Of a stretch of DNA of 64,000 bases, positions 21,682-30,800 are shown in pieces. The translations under genes were made by a program, and so were the position numbers. Source of the DNA: a virus; IMG/VR virus record IMGVR_UViG_3300045970_000382, positions 1 to 64,000 of that record; one strand, given 5' to 3'. Each line of letters opens with the position of its first letter. Position 1 is the first letter of the stretch. The notes under the pieces were generated by a model. It was given only the letters and a program-made list of their open reading frames with translations, was not told the origin of the DNA and made no database searches.

Positions 21682-22824
21682 ATGAGTGCTATGAATGTAG
21701 AAGTTTTTGGAGAATTCAGTGAAAGTGTAAAACTTGCTCTGTCTCAATTCAAAACTCAGACTGAAGAAATTACGTTGTTGAAAAGTTTGATCCAAGATTT
21801 GGAAAATAAACTTTTAGCAATTCCTGAAAAACAAATTATTACGTTACCTAATGGCAAAATAGGTTTCACCGACAAAACAGAAGCAAAACATTTTGTTGAT
21901 TTATGCAAAGGTATTTTTCTACGAGACGGTGCGGCTGTTAAAGATTTAACAGAAGGTATTGATTCTGAAGGTGGATATTTGGTTCCTCTTGAAATTAGAA
22001 ATACTCTAATTATGATGTTGAACCAATATGGGGTGGCTCGTCCTGCTTGTACTGTCATTCCTATTGCTAGAGAAGAATTATCGATGCCAAAATTGGTAAA
22101 TGGCGTACAAGTATTCTGGATTGGTGAAGGTCAAACTATTCCACAAACTCAACCTTCATTCGGTGAATTCCGTATGCTGGTTAAGAAATTGGCGGCAATG
22201 GTTCCAGTAACCTCAGAATTATTGGCTGACAGCGTTATTCCAATTGCTAATTTATTGGCAACTCTGTTTGCTAATGCCTTGGCAAAAGAAGAAGATCGTG
22301 TAATTTTCACGGGTTCTACAATTGTGGGTGACCCGTTCAATGGTGTGTTTGGTGATCCAGGTGTTAATAGTTATGTGTTGCCAGCAACCAAGACCAAATT
22401 TACTGACATTACTTCTGACATGTTGGCTGAGATTACATCAACATTGATTCCTGCTGCTGCGGATGGTGCTAAGTTCTATATGCACAGAACTATTTTGAAC
22501 GTAGTTCGTACCTTGAAGAATTCGATTGGTGAATATATTTACTCACCTGACATTCAACCAGGTACTCCTGGAATGCTTTGGGGTTACCCCATTGTGTTGT
22601 CAGAAGTAATGCCTGCTATAGGGGCTTCTGGTGCAGGTAAACCTTTTATGATTTTTGGTAATATGGCTCATTACTATATTGGGGACAGGATGGCGTTATC
22701 TGTAGCACGTTCTGACCATGTTGGTTTTGCTCAAGACAAAGTATTTTTAAGAATCATTCAACGCGAAGCTCTGGCGGCTGCATTACCAGAAGCGTTTATT
22801 GTTATTAAGACGGCTGCTCAATAA
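21682..22824 (+). CDS. Major capsid protein, HK97 fold
   Basis: 380 aa. The N-terminal coiled coil (about 1-60, delta domain) is likely removed by the protease. The mature part begins around GIDSEGGYLVPLEIRN. Further family marks are GEGQTIPQTQPSFGEF, LVKKLAAMVPVTSELLADS and FANALAKEEDRVIFTG. Strong ribosome-binding site (TTGGAG). Confidence 0.95.
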   Translation: MSAMNVEVFGEFSESVKLALSQFKTQTEEITLLKSLIQDLENKLLAIPEKQIITLPNGKIGFTDKTEAKHFVDLCKGIFLRDGAAVKDLTEGIDSEGGYLVPLEIRNTLIMMLNQYGVARPACTVIPIAREELSMPKLVNGVQVFWIGEGQTIPQTQPSFGEFRMLVKKLAAMVPVTSELLADSVIPIANLLATLFANALAKEEDRVIFTGSTIVGDPFNGVFGDPGVNSYVLPATKTKFTDITSDMLAEITSTLIPAAADGAKFYMHRTILNVVRTLKNSIGEYIYSPDIQPGTPGMLWGYPIVLSEVMPAIGASGAGKPFMIFGNMAHYYIGDRMALSVARSDHVGFAQDKVFLRIIQREALAAALPEAFIVIKTAAQ

Positions 22825-22836
22825 TGGAGTTAAAAA

Positions 22837-23130
22837 ATGAGTTTTTATCGGGTTATGTCTACTTTTGTGGACAATATAAATGGGCACCATTTTAGAGTAG
22901 GTCAGTTTATAGAAACAGACCAACAAAATTGGGTTGCACGATTTGGAGATATTTTGAAAAGAGAACAAATACTTCCTAATAATGTAGATATTTTTAAAGT
23001 GGACACTTCGTTAGAAGATTCGCCTGTTATTGAAAAAATAGTTACAGAGCAACCCAAAGTTGAGAAAGGTCTTACTAGAAAACCACTTCCTAATAAAGCC
23101 ATTTTGGGTGACACATCCGAGAACAAATAG
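22837..23130 (+). CDS. Small head-region protein, 97 aa
   Basis: MSFYRVMSTFVDNINGHHF... with a beta-rich first half and a Lys/Pro/Glu-rich tail. It lies directly after the capsid gene with a good ribosome-binding site (TGGAG) and stops at the base before the connector gene's ATG. Head decoration or connector accessory is likely from position only. Confidence 0.6.
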   Translation: MSFYRVMSTFVDNINGHHFRVGQFIETDQQNWVARFGDILKREQILPNNVDIFKVDTSLEDSPVIEKIVTEQPKVEKGLTRKPLPNKAILGDTSENK

Positions 23131-23820
23131 ATGTCTTTGGATTCTTTTCTTAATGCTTTAGTCACTACAGCTATTCAAACATTACAGGTATCTGATGCAA
23201 CTCTTGGAAATGATTTTGCAGATGATGATCCTATAGTTAGAGTAATGGCTAAAGCCGCTTATTCTCAAATTTGTAGTTTTTGTAACAGATATTTTGAAAA
23301 GGCTGAATTTAATGAAGAGTATCACAGTGTTTTTGATAAAATAAATCTACGCCACTCACCTGTAGAAACAGTTTCTGGACTATGGATACGTGGCGTACCT
23401 TTAATATTAGATGTAGATTATTCTGTTGCTGGAAATAGAATAACTTTATTAAAGGCTTATGATTATATGGAATATCCTTTATGGGATATGGAATATTTTC
23501 CATATTATTATACAGAAAGAATGAGAGAACATTCTGTTTTTACTAATGTTTGTTTGACTAGAGATAAAGATGTAGTAGTTAAATATACAGGTGGCTATCC
23601 GTATGCAGATAGCAATAACGATTTATTTACTGGTCTGCTTTTGCAGACTATGACTTTATATAATAGACGTTCTACATTAGGAATGTCTTCTATATCAGGT
23701 ACTGTGGGTCATACAGGCCCAGCTACGGTGGCAGGTGCCTCTGATATGGGTGATTTGTTAGAAGTCGTAAAAGGAATTATGATTGCGTTTATAAATTTTA
23801 GGGATGTGGATTATGTCTAG
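23131..23820 (+). CDS. Probable head-tail connector (gp6-like)
   Basis: 229 aa. The N-terminal helical part (DPIVRVMAKAAYSQICSFCNRYFE) followed by strands (LWIRGVPLILDVDYSVAGNRI) matches the layout of HK97 gp6/SPP1 gp15 adaptors: helices that pack on the portal, then a Y.V.G..I segment. It lies in the expected place between capsid and tail genes. Confidence 0.65.
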   Translation: MSLDSFLNALVTTAIQTLQVSDATLGNDFADDDPIVRVMAKAAYSQICSFCNRYFEKAEFNEEYHSVFDKINLRHSPVETVSGLWIRGVPLILDVDYSVAGNRITLLKAYDYMEYPLWDMEYFPYYYTERMREHSVFTNVCLTRDKDVVVKYTGGYPYADSNNDLFTGLLLQTMTLYNRRSTLGMSSISGTVGHTGPATVAGASDMGDLLEVVKGIMIAFINFRDVDYV

Positions 23821-24466
23821 TGGGATTCCTACTGTTTTACTTGATTTTGTAAAAGATCTAAATACAAACACTAGGAAGAAACAGACTACTTTAGTTGCTG
23901 TTAAATCTTTACAATTTCTTAACGAGCAATTAGATAATTTAAAAACAAATCCTGGAGCTTATGGATTATCAAGTGCAAGGGCTAATGCTTTAGAAAGGAA
24001 TTTAATTCGTAGTAGAGCAGCAATAAATGTAAATAGGGATTCTATTAATATAAAGTTGAAATTAAAAGATTCTGCTGAAAGTGATCCATCTAGTGTATCA
24101 GAATGGGCTGCTATGATTAATAGAGGGCACACTGTTAAAGGTATGAGATCTATATTACCTACAGAAAGAAAAATGTTGGCCGTTCCTTTTACCATAGGAG
24201 GTGATGAAATTGTTTCATTTGCTAGAGGATCAAGAGATCCACATATTGTAGGTAAGTTTGTAAGCCAACATGTAGAAAAAAGCTCTTCAGGTAAACCTAT
24301 GTTGTATTACTTACCTAGAGGAGACCATTTGGTTATGATGGGTAAAATTATGGGAGGCAAATGGGAAGGAATTGCCACACTATTTCAGTCAATACCCATA
24401 AAACAAGCTCCATGGGCAGATGAAATTTTATATAACGTTGCTAAAGCTCTGGGTGCAAAAGTTTAA
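23813..24466 (+). CDS. Neck or tail-completion protein
   Basis: 217 aa. I start it at the ATG at 23813, 8 nt overlapping the connector gene and preceded by AGGGATG; an in-frame ATG at 23804 is less well placed. The product is basic and mixed alpha/beta, with MINRGHTVKGMRSILPTERK. Position between connector and tail-terminator-like genes suggests a gp10-type head-closure or tail-completion role. No decisive motif. Confidence 0.6.
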   Translation: MSSGIPTVLLDFVKDLNTNTRKKQTTLVAVKSLQFLNEQLDNLKTNPGAYGLSSARANALERNLIRSRAAINVNRDSINIKLKLKDSAESDPSSVSEWAAMINRGHTVKGMRSILPTERKMLAVPFTIGGDEIVSFARGSRDPHIVGKFVSQHVEKSSSGKPMLYYLPRGDHLVMMGKIMGGKWEGIATLFQSIPIKQAPWADEILYNVAKALGAKV

Positions 24467-24930
24467 TGTCCAGAAGAGAAGAAGTTATCGCAGAACTTCG
24501 TAGAAGACTACTTGTCAAATTACCTTCAGCAATTATAATTGAAGGAACGGGTGGTATTTGGGGTGCATGGGATAAGAAAATACCTTGTATTCATTTATTT
24601 GAATTACCTAGTAAAAGAATTCTTACTAAGCCGGGTATTTATACAGTAGAGTTACCAGTTCAAATTGAATATGTGGTTAGACTGGGTAGACAGGATGGTT
24701 GTAATACTGAAGGTAGAGCTAGATTGTTATGCCTTCAACAGGCACTTGAACTGGATGAGAGATTTACCAAAGATAGAAACCTTAGAACACAAAGCATTGA
24801 TTTAGTTATTAGTTATTTCTGTGGATCTGATGAAATAACGTCACCTTTACCTAATATATTAGATGCGGCTGTTTTGTATGTTTTTAAGTATGTTGACACT
24901 TTCTATGGTTATGAAAAATCTAGACATTAA
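24466..24930 (+). CDS. Probable tail terminator protein
   Basis: 154 aa. Its ATG overlaps the previous stop by one base (TAATG). The pattern of an N-terminal helix (REEVIAELRRRLL), long beta strands (YTVELPVQIEYVVRLG), then a helix and a strand is that of gpU/tail-terminator proteins. It directly precedes the tail tube gene, where a terminator is expected. Confidence 0.55.
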   Translation: MSRREEVIAELRRRLLVKLPSAIIIEGTGGIWGAWDKKIPCIHLFELPSKRILTKPGIYTVELPVQIEYVVRLGRQDGCNTEGRARLLCLQQALELDERFTKDRNLRTQSIDLVISYFCGSDEITSPLPNILDAAVLYVFKYVDTFYGYEKSRH

Positions 24931-24969
24931 GAATTTTTATTTTTACTTTTACTTTTATGAGGTTTCAAA

Positions 24970-25968
24970 ATGAATTATCCGTCTCCAAATCCAGCCAACT
25001 ACACTTTAGGAAAAGGTATTTTATACTTTGACCAATTTGATAGTTCTGGACAATTAACAGGTGAGGTAGATCTAGGTAATGCTCCAGAACTATCTTTCAA
25101 TATGTCCGTGGACATGTTAGACCATTTTAGTAGCAGAGCTGGTATATCTTCTAAAGATGCCCAGGTTACTAAACTGATTGTGCCCACATTCACTTTCACT
25201 TTGGATGAGTTTTCTGATGAAACTTTATCCATGTTATTTTATGGTCAAAGCACTAATGTTATAAATCAGGCTGCTGTTCCTTATAAAACTGAAGCGTTGC
25301 CTGCCACAGTTAATAAAAAATCTTATTACTCGCTTGCTAATCGTAATATTGGTGCTTGGGCTGTTAATGTAGTTTATGAAACAGGTAAAACGGCTGCTGA
25401 TATTCCCGATGATGCTGTATTGACCAATACTTCAGGTGGTGCTACTAATACTTATAGTGCTCTTACGGCTGTAGGTACTCGGATCTTTTTGAAAACACCT
25501 GCAGGTACAGGTTTAGCTGCATCAGGCGACATTTATATTGCTACTGTTAAGATTGCCACATACACAATTGCTCCACATTTTGATACTACTAGAGTTTTGA
25601 TAAAGAAAGGTTCTGCTTGGTTGTTGCCCGGTGTTGATTTTACTCTTGATTCTGATTTAGGCCGTATTTTGATTGGAACTGATTCTACTTTAACAGGTAG
25701 TGAAGTGGTGAGTTTTGGTGTTGCCGCATCTAGTGTTAGAAAAATCAGTGCGGTGTCATCGAATACCTTAAAAGGCAAAATCAGATTTGTCAGTAACAAT
25801 CCTGAAGGTGCTCAGTATCAGATGGAAGCGTGGAAGTGTTCCCTGAAACCATCTGGTGACACGGCCTTTATCAGCGATAATTGGGCAACCGTGAAATTTA
25901 CAGCTGAAGTGTTACTTGACCGTGAGAATCATCCCTCAAGTCCATATTTGGACGTAACTATATACTAA
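24970..25968 (+). CDS. Major tail tube protein
   Basis: 332 aa. It starts MNYPSPNPANYTLGKGILYF and runs as a beta-rich protein with GNAPELSFNMSVDMLDHFSS, typical of tail tube proteins, and a later ISAVSSNTLKGKIRFVSNNP segment. It polymerises as rings around the tape measure to form the tail tube. It is followed by a strong hairpin, which would favour high, separate expression. Confidence 0.8.
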   Translation: MNYPSPNPANYTLGKGILYFDQFDSSGQLTGEVDLGNAPELSFNMSVDMLDHFSSRAGISSKDAQVTKLIVPTFTFTLDEFSDETLSMLFYGQSTNVINQAAVPYKTEALPATVNKKSYYSLANRNIGAWAVNVVYETGKTAADIPDDAVLTNTSGGATNTYSALTAVGTRIFLKTPAGTGLAASGDIYIATVKIATYTIAPHFDTTRVLIKKGSAWLLPGVDFTLDSDLGRILIGTDSTLTGSEVVSFGVAASSVRKISAVSSNTLKGKIRFVSNNPEGAQYQMEAWKCSLKPSGDTAFISDNWATVKFTAEVLLDRENHPSSPYLDVTIY

Positions 25969-25995
25969 GTAAATCAATGACTTAGGTGTTTTAAC

Positions 25996-26027
25996 TAGGC
26001 CACTGAAGTTTCTATTCCAGTGGCCTA
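25996..26027 (+). terminator. Hairpin after the tail tube gene
   Basis: TAGGCCACTG and CAGTGGCCTA form a perfect 10-bp GC-containing stem with a 12-nt loop. The tail is T/A-rich but lacks a long U-run, so it may be a weak terminator or an mRNA 3' stabiliser. Confidence 0.55.
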
Positions 26028-26117
26028 TTAATCTAAAATAATAATCAAATATAATCTTTATTTAATATTTTTACTGACTTATACTAATGTTTTGCATTTT
26101 ATATATCAGGCACAAAT

Positions 26118-26852
26118 ATGATTAAAGTTGGAGATAGATTTGAAACGAGGAATTATGGATTTTGCACTGTTATAGAGTATATAGATTCTTATAATGTAAG
26201 AATTAGATTTGAAGATGGAATTGAAATAACTTGTACAGCAGGTGCCTTAAGAACTGGTCAAGTTAAAAATCCAAATCATCCTAGTATTTGTGGTATTGGT
26301 TTTATTGGAATTGGAATTTATTCTCGTAAAACACATTTAAGAATTTATGATATTTGGAAATGTATGCTTGGAAGATGTTATGACGAAGGTTATAAAAATT
26401 TACATCCTACTTATAAAAGTTGTACAGTCTGTGAAAGATGGTTAAATTTTCAAAACTTTGCTCATGATTACTTACAAATGGTGGGTTCAGATTTAAACTG
26501 GCAATTAGATAAAGATATTTTATTTAAAAGAAATAAGATATATTCACCAGAAACATGTTGTTTAGTTCCACCACAAATAAATACACTTTTAATAAAACAT
26601 GTTGCTAGAAGAGGAGAATTTCGTATTGGAGTTTCCTATGATGAACATTATATAAATCCATATATAGCTAAATGTCATATTAAAGGAAAAATTAAATATC
26701 TTGGTAGTTACAAAACAGAACAAGAAGCACATTTACGCTATAAAGCCGCGAAAGAACAAGAAATAAGAAGATTAGCTAATTTATTTAAAGACCAACTTGA
26801 TCCAAGAGTGTATATTGCCTTAATGAATTATGAAGTTGAGATGGACGATTAA
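26118..26852 (+). CDS. Homing-endonuclease-type protein with AP2 domain
   Basis: 244 aa. The N-terminal ~50 residues resemble a KOW/SH3-like barrel (VGDRFETRNYGFCTVIEY). The middle carries a phage-wide block with conserved Cys/Trp (WKCMLGRCYDEG, CTVCERWLNFQNFAHDY, LDKDILFKRNKIYSPETCC). The C-terminus is an AP2-like DNA-binding domain (IGVSYDEHYINPYIAK...YLGSYKTEQEAH). The family behaves as mobile genes and is often listed as HNH-like, but I do not see a clean HNH triad. A paralogue lies at 37986 and a scrap of another at 27791. Confidence 0.7.
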   Translation: MIKVGDRFETRNYGFCTVIEYIDSYNVRIRFEDGIEITCTAGALRTGQVKNPNHPSICGIGFIGIGIYSRKTHLRIYDIWKCMLGRCYDEGYKNLHPTYKSCTVCERWLNFQNFAHDYLQMVGSDLNWQLDKDILFKRNKIYSPETCCLVPPQINTLLIKHVARRGEFRIGVSYDEHYINPYIAKCHIKGKIKYLGSYKTEQEAHLRYKAAKEQEIRRLANLFKDQLDPRVYIALMNYEVEMDD

Positions 26853-26880
26853 AAAATCGTTGCTGGTGCTACAGTTTTAA

Positions 26881-26957
26881 AAAGCTTCACACTGATAATG
26901 CTAATTCGTTAAAGTGGCTTAAACAGCAGTTTTAATGGCTTAAAATGCCACTTTCTC
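26881..26957 (-). repeat. 77-bp element, inverted copy of 63485-63561
   Basis: Its reverse complement aligns without gaps to 63485-63561. The outer 26 bp (AATTAGCATTATCAGTGTGA plus AGCTTT) and GAGAAAGTGGC are identical; the middle varies around repeated GTTTAAGCCA. Both copies directly follow a homing-type gene. On the plus strand it folds through AAAGTGGC/GCCACTTT and is followed by CTCAACA/TGTTGAG. It may be a terminator-like or mobile intergenic element. Confidence 0.75.
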
Positions 26958-27026
26958 AACACTTGTTGAGTAGTTATGAAAAACAAAAAGTATAAATTCA
27001 CCTACACTAAGAAGAGGAAAAAAGTT

Positions 27027-27485
27027 ATGAAACCAGCAAGACAAAGAACGAAGTTGGGTGATTCAGATTGGACATCTTTATTTCCAGTTAAGCAGTATAC
27101 AATAGGTACAACTTCTTTAGACATTTCACCTTTATCTATCCAGGAACTTTCGGGTGTTCTAGATAAATTGTCTAATATCTCAAATAAAATCCAAAGTGAT
27201 TTAATAAATAATGAATTAGATGAAGGTGTAGCTAAGTCTTCGGTAACTGTTATCAACCTTGTAAAAATAATTATGTCTGAAAGTCCTGATATTCTTTCAG
27301 ATATCTCAGGTTTGGATGTTGAAGATGTCCAATCGTTGCCATTGGATAAAGCTTTAGAATTGTTTAATTTTTGTTTGGATGTAAACATAGAAAGCCAAGA
27401 AGGCTTGTTAAAAAACTTCGACGGCCTGACCAGCCGGATATCCAAGTTTACGAGTCCCAAGACGATGACTCCAGCGACTCCATAG
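27027..27485 (+). CDS. Tail assembly chaperone G
   Basis: 152 aa from the ATG at 27027, which has the strong ribosome-binding site AGAGGA; an in-frame ATG at 26976 lacks one. It is a helical, acidic protein (WTSLFPVKQYTIGTTSLDIS...). It corresponds to lambda gpG: a chaperone that coats the tape measure during tail assembly. The call rests on position between tail tube and tape measure and on the overlapping frameshift partner. A slippery site lies 70 nt before its stop. Confidence 0.8.
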   Translation: MKPARQRTKLGDSDWTSLFPVKQYTIGTTSLDISPLSIQELSGVLDKLSNISNKIQSDLINNELDEGVAKSSVTVINLVKIIMSESPDILSDISGLDVEDVQSLPLDKALELFNFCLDVNIESQEGLLKNFDGLTSRISKFTSPKTMTPATP

Positions 27486-27772
27486 GCAAGTTAGTTCAAT
27501 ATTTAGTAGAACATGGACATTCTTGGAATGATATAAAAACCTATACTCTTTGTGAAATTGGTGTTTTTGTCCGAGAATGTAGACTAGGTGATGTATTAAA
27601 ATATGAACAAGACATCCTTATAGCTTGGTTGGGTACAAATGCGACTGGAGATTATATAAAAGATTTAGTAAAAAAACAGGATAAAAGATTAAAGAAGAAT
27701 AAAAAAATAGAAGAAGATCCAGAAGCTAAAAAGAAAGAGTGGTTAAATTTCGCAAGAGCATTTGGAAAATAA
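27027..27772 (+). CDS. Frameshifted tail assembly chaperone G-T
   Basis: The second frame is open across the end of G to 27772. A -1 slip at A_AAA_AAC (27410-27416) in G's frame joins the first 130 residues of G to 118 residues beginning LRRPDQPDIQVYESQDDDSS, giving a 248-aa product. The T part has a C-terminal helical domain and a basic tail (KKQDKRLKKNKK). In lambda the GT product links the chaperone to the tail tube subunit; the same role is inferred here. A GGC-rich potential hairpin (CGGC...GCCG, 27420-27434) lies just after the slip site. Confidence 0.87.
27410..27416 (+). promoter_or_regulatory. -1 ribosomal frameshift site A_AAA_AAC
   Basis: The heptamer fits X_XXY_YYZ exactly in the frame of G (codons TTA AAA AAC). 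Both tRNAs can re-pair on AAA in the -1 frame, which continues to 27772. It lies inside the overlap of the two frames, as in lambda-type G/GT genes. Confidence 0.88.
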
Positions 27773-27790
27773 AGTTTAGTTACAATCTTT

Positions 27791-27822
27791 AAATGAAGTA
27801 TGAAGTTGAGATAGACGATTAA
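27791..27822 (+). pseudogene. Relic of a homing-gene 3' end
   Basis: This stretch and a little after it match the last codons of the gene at 26118: TGAAGTTGAGAT, one change, GACGATTAA, encoding ...YEVEIDD-stop against YEVEMDD-stop. No upstream coding sequence remains. I read it as the scar of a third family copy, or a piece duplicated from the neighbour, left between the chaperone and tape measure genes. Confidence 0.6.
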
Positions 27823-27863
27823 GAAAATGTTGTTTGTCGCTTTATTAAATCTACGTTATACTA

Positions 27864-27884
27864 CAGTTTATAATCTATAAACTG
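27864..27884 (+). promoter_or_regulatory. Palindrome before the tape measure gene
   Basis: CAGTTTATA, three bases, TATAAACTG: perfect 9-bp arms. It ends 12 nt before the tape measure ATG, next to a poor ribosome-binding region (GGGTATAATCAAA). It may regulate translation of the tape measure or bind a regulator. Confidence 0.45.
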
Positions 27885-27896
27885 GGTATAATCAAA

Positions 27897-30800
27897 ATGT
27901 CAGATACCTTAAATTCTTCTATTAATATACAGGTAACGGCTGATACTACAAAAGCTACTGAGTCTTTAACAGCGTTACTTTCCTCGTTACAAAAATCATT
28001 AGATGCATTTAATAAATTTCCTGGACAGGCAGAAATAGCTGTCAATACCATATCTGCCAGTTTTGGTAAAGTTAAGACATCTGTTGAGTCAGCTCTAGAA
28101 CCTCTTAAAAAATTAGAAGGAATGTTTAAAAGCGTATCTGAAAATTCAGGTATAAAAACTTCTTCTGTCAAAATTGTTGATGACGCTCAAGTAACAAAAG
28201 AGATAGGTAGTATTAGATCTTTAGTGGGCACTATTGATTCTGCTAAAGAAAAAATAGCAACTCTTGGAAGCGGTGATTCTTTATCGGCTTTTAATACAAA
28301 ATTAGATTTATCAGCTACAAAAGCAACTACATTAGGCAATTATCTCAAGAATGCAGTTACGCAAGGTTCTGAATTAAGAACTATCATATCTGCTGAAGTA
28401 GGTTTAGGAGTTAAACCTAATACTATGTCTGCTTGGGCTACTCTTAATCAAAACGTAAGGGATTACATTAGTAATATTATTAGAGCTAATTCTACTACTA
28501 ATGAAGGGGCTAACGCATTAGTTAATCAACAAAAACTCTTAAATATTAATAAAGGAATTATTGATAGTAACATTTCTTCTTTGTCAAAAACAGATGCTAC
28601 ATATAGTCAAATATCTACTACAGTTTCAGGATTATTATCTTTACATTTTAAACTCCTAGAAACTGAGACTAAGCAATTTAATAATGAAGCTGAAATATCT
28701 ACAGCTTTAGCAGCTAGAGCTGGAATTATTAAAACATTAGGGCAACTTCAGTCTGAATTAGCTATAAAACAGAATAGTTCTTTTGTAAATCCAGGTGATG
28801 CTGCTAAGGTTAATGAATTAGTAGCACAAGTAAATCAATTAGGTTTAGCTATAAGAGCTCCAATTTCAGCATTAAAATCATTTTCAGATGATATTAAAAA
28901 TACTGCCTCTGCCGCTTCGGATACCAGTTTAAATATTAAGAGTTTATCTTTATCATTACAGAATTATGCCAATTTAAAAGTACCTGAGGATTCTCTTGGC
29001 TTTAAACAACTGATGTCTAGATTAACTGCTCTAAGAAATGAGATAAATAAAACATCAATAAGTTTGGATGATCTTGCTAAAAATCCTGTTCTGTCTAAGG
29101 AACTAAAATTAGAAGTAGGCATACAACAGGCAGGTATAGGTATTTTATTAGAGCAATTGAATACTATAGAGCAAGGTTTTATAAAAGATGCTGACGCGGC
29201 TAAATTAGATGTTGCCGCTAAAGCCAAACTTGATGTTGCTAATAGAACTGTTGTTGAATCGGGAACAAAATTAATAGATGTTTTAACAAAACAAAAAGAA
29301 GCATTGGTTAAGGTATCAGAAGGAATTATAAAAACGGATTCAGGTACATTTATTTCTTCAAATTTAGCTGTTTCAAGAGATGCTGTAATTAAATCTATGG
29401 CAGATATTGAAGCAACAGCTCTTAAATCATCAGAACAAATAAATTTAATATTAAAGAGTATAGGAGCAAATGTTTCGTTTGAGAATCTTGCTCAATTAAA
29501 ATCTGTTTTAGGTAATTTGAAAATTGATTCTTCTGCATCAGAAGGATTAAAGGTTTTAATTCAATTAACAGAACAATATTCTTCTATTCAAAAAGAATTA
29601 GCTCTTCAAAGTAAAGCGAGTGTCTTTACAATACCAGTAGGTTCAGTTCAACAATTTAGTCAATTTACAAGACAAATACGAGATTTGGATAGTCAGTTTA
29701 GTCAACTTGGAGTGAATATCAATCATGTTATGAGTGGTGATGTTCCTGTAGAGTTGTTTAATAAGATGAGTAATGCTGCTAAGAATAGTTCTATGTCAAT
29801 TAGAGCATCTATGGTTAATGTAGAGACAATTCTTAAACAAGTAAAAGATAGTTTTGGTCAGTCTTTAGCAGGTGGAATTGGAATGACTGCTACCTTTGAC
29901 ACTTCTCAAGCTACTTCTGCTTTAAAATCTTTATTAACAACTTTAACTACTGTTAAAGAACAAATTGATAAATTGGGTCAAAATTCAACAATGTTGGATC
30001 CTCTTATTGATAAATTAACTACTTTTACTAGTGAGTTATCTTTACCTATTGAAAGAATAAAAGCTTTAGAAGAAATACAGAATTTGTTAAAAACAAGTTC
30101 TTTAGGTGTAACGCAAGTTCTTGTAAGTTTTAAGGAACAATTATCTACTATATTTATATCTAATTCTTTAAAAGAATTGCCTAAGCAGTTTGAAGATATA
30201 TCTCTTCAGATTAAAGGATTAATACAAGAAACAGAACTTCTTAATCAAATATCTTCTAAATCAAATAAAAAAGGTTCTTATGTTGATTATCAAATGGAAT
30301 TGCTTCAGTTAAAAGAATTAAATAAAGATTCTTTAGAAGCTTCAAAATCTGTAGATATTCTTATTAAAAATCTAATGTCTATAGGAAAAACTCCTGCTGG
30401 AAAACAACAAATATTTACTGAATTACAAAACCAAGTTAATGGATTAAAAGTTGCTTTTGAACAGAAATTTGATGTAAAAATAGATATGACTAATGCAGAA
30501 TCTGCATTTAAAACTATTATAGAGCAGTATATTCTTTTAAAAGATAAGATCCAAAGTAATACTGTAAAAATAAAAATGGATACTGCTCAAGTAACTGAGG
30601 CAGCAAAATCTACATCAATATCTGGAGATGCAATATTTCAAGCTACAGGGTTGCATAATACCATGCGAGCTTTAACGGAGGAAGGATCTTTATTATCAAA
30701 AGGAATAAGAAATTATTTTACATCAATTGCTGATGGATTAAAAATTGGTAAAGCATCTGTTATGGATTTTGAAAAAGGTTTGGTTTCATTAGAAGATGAG

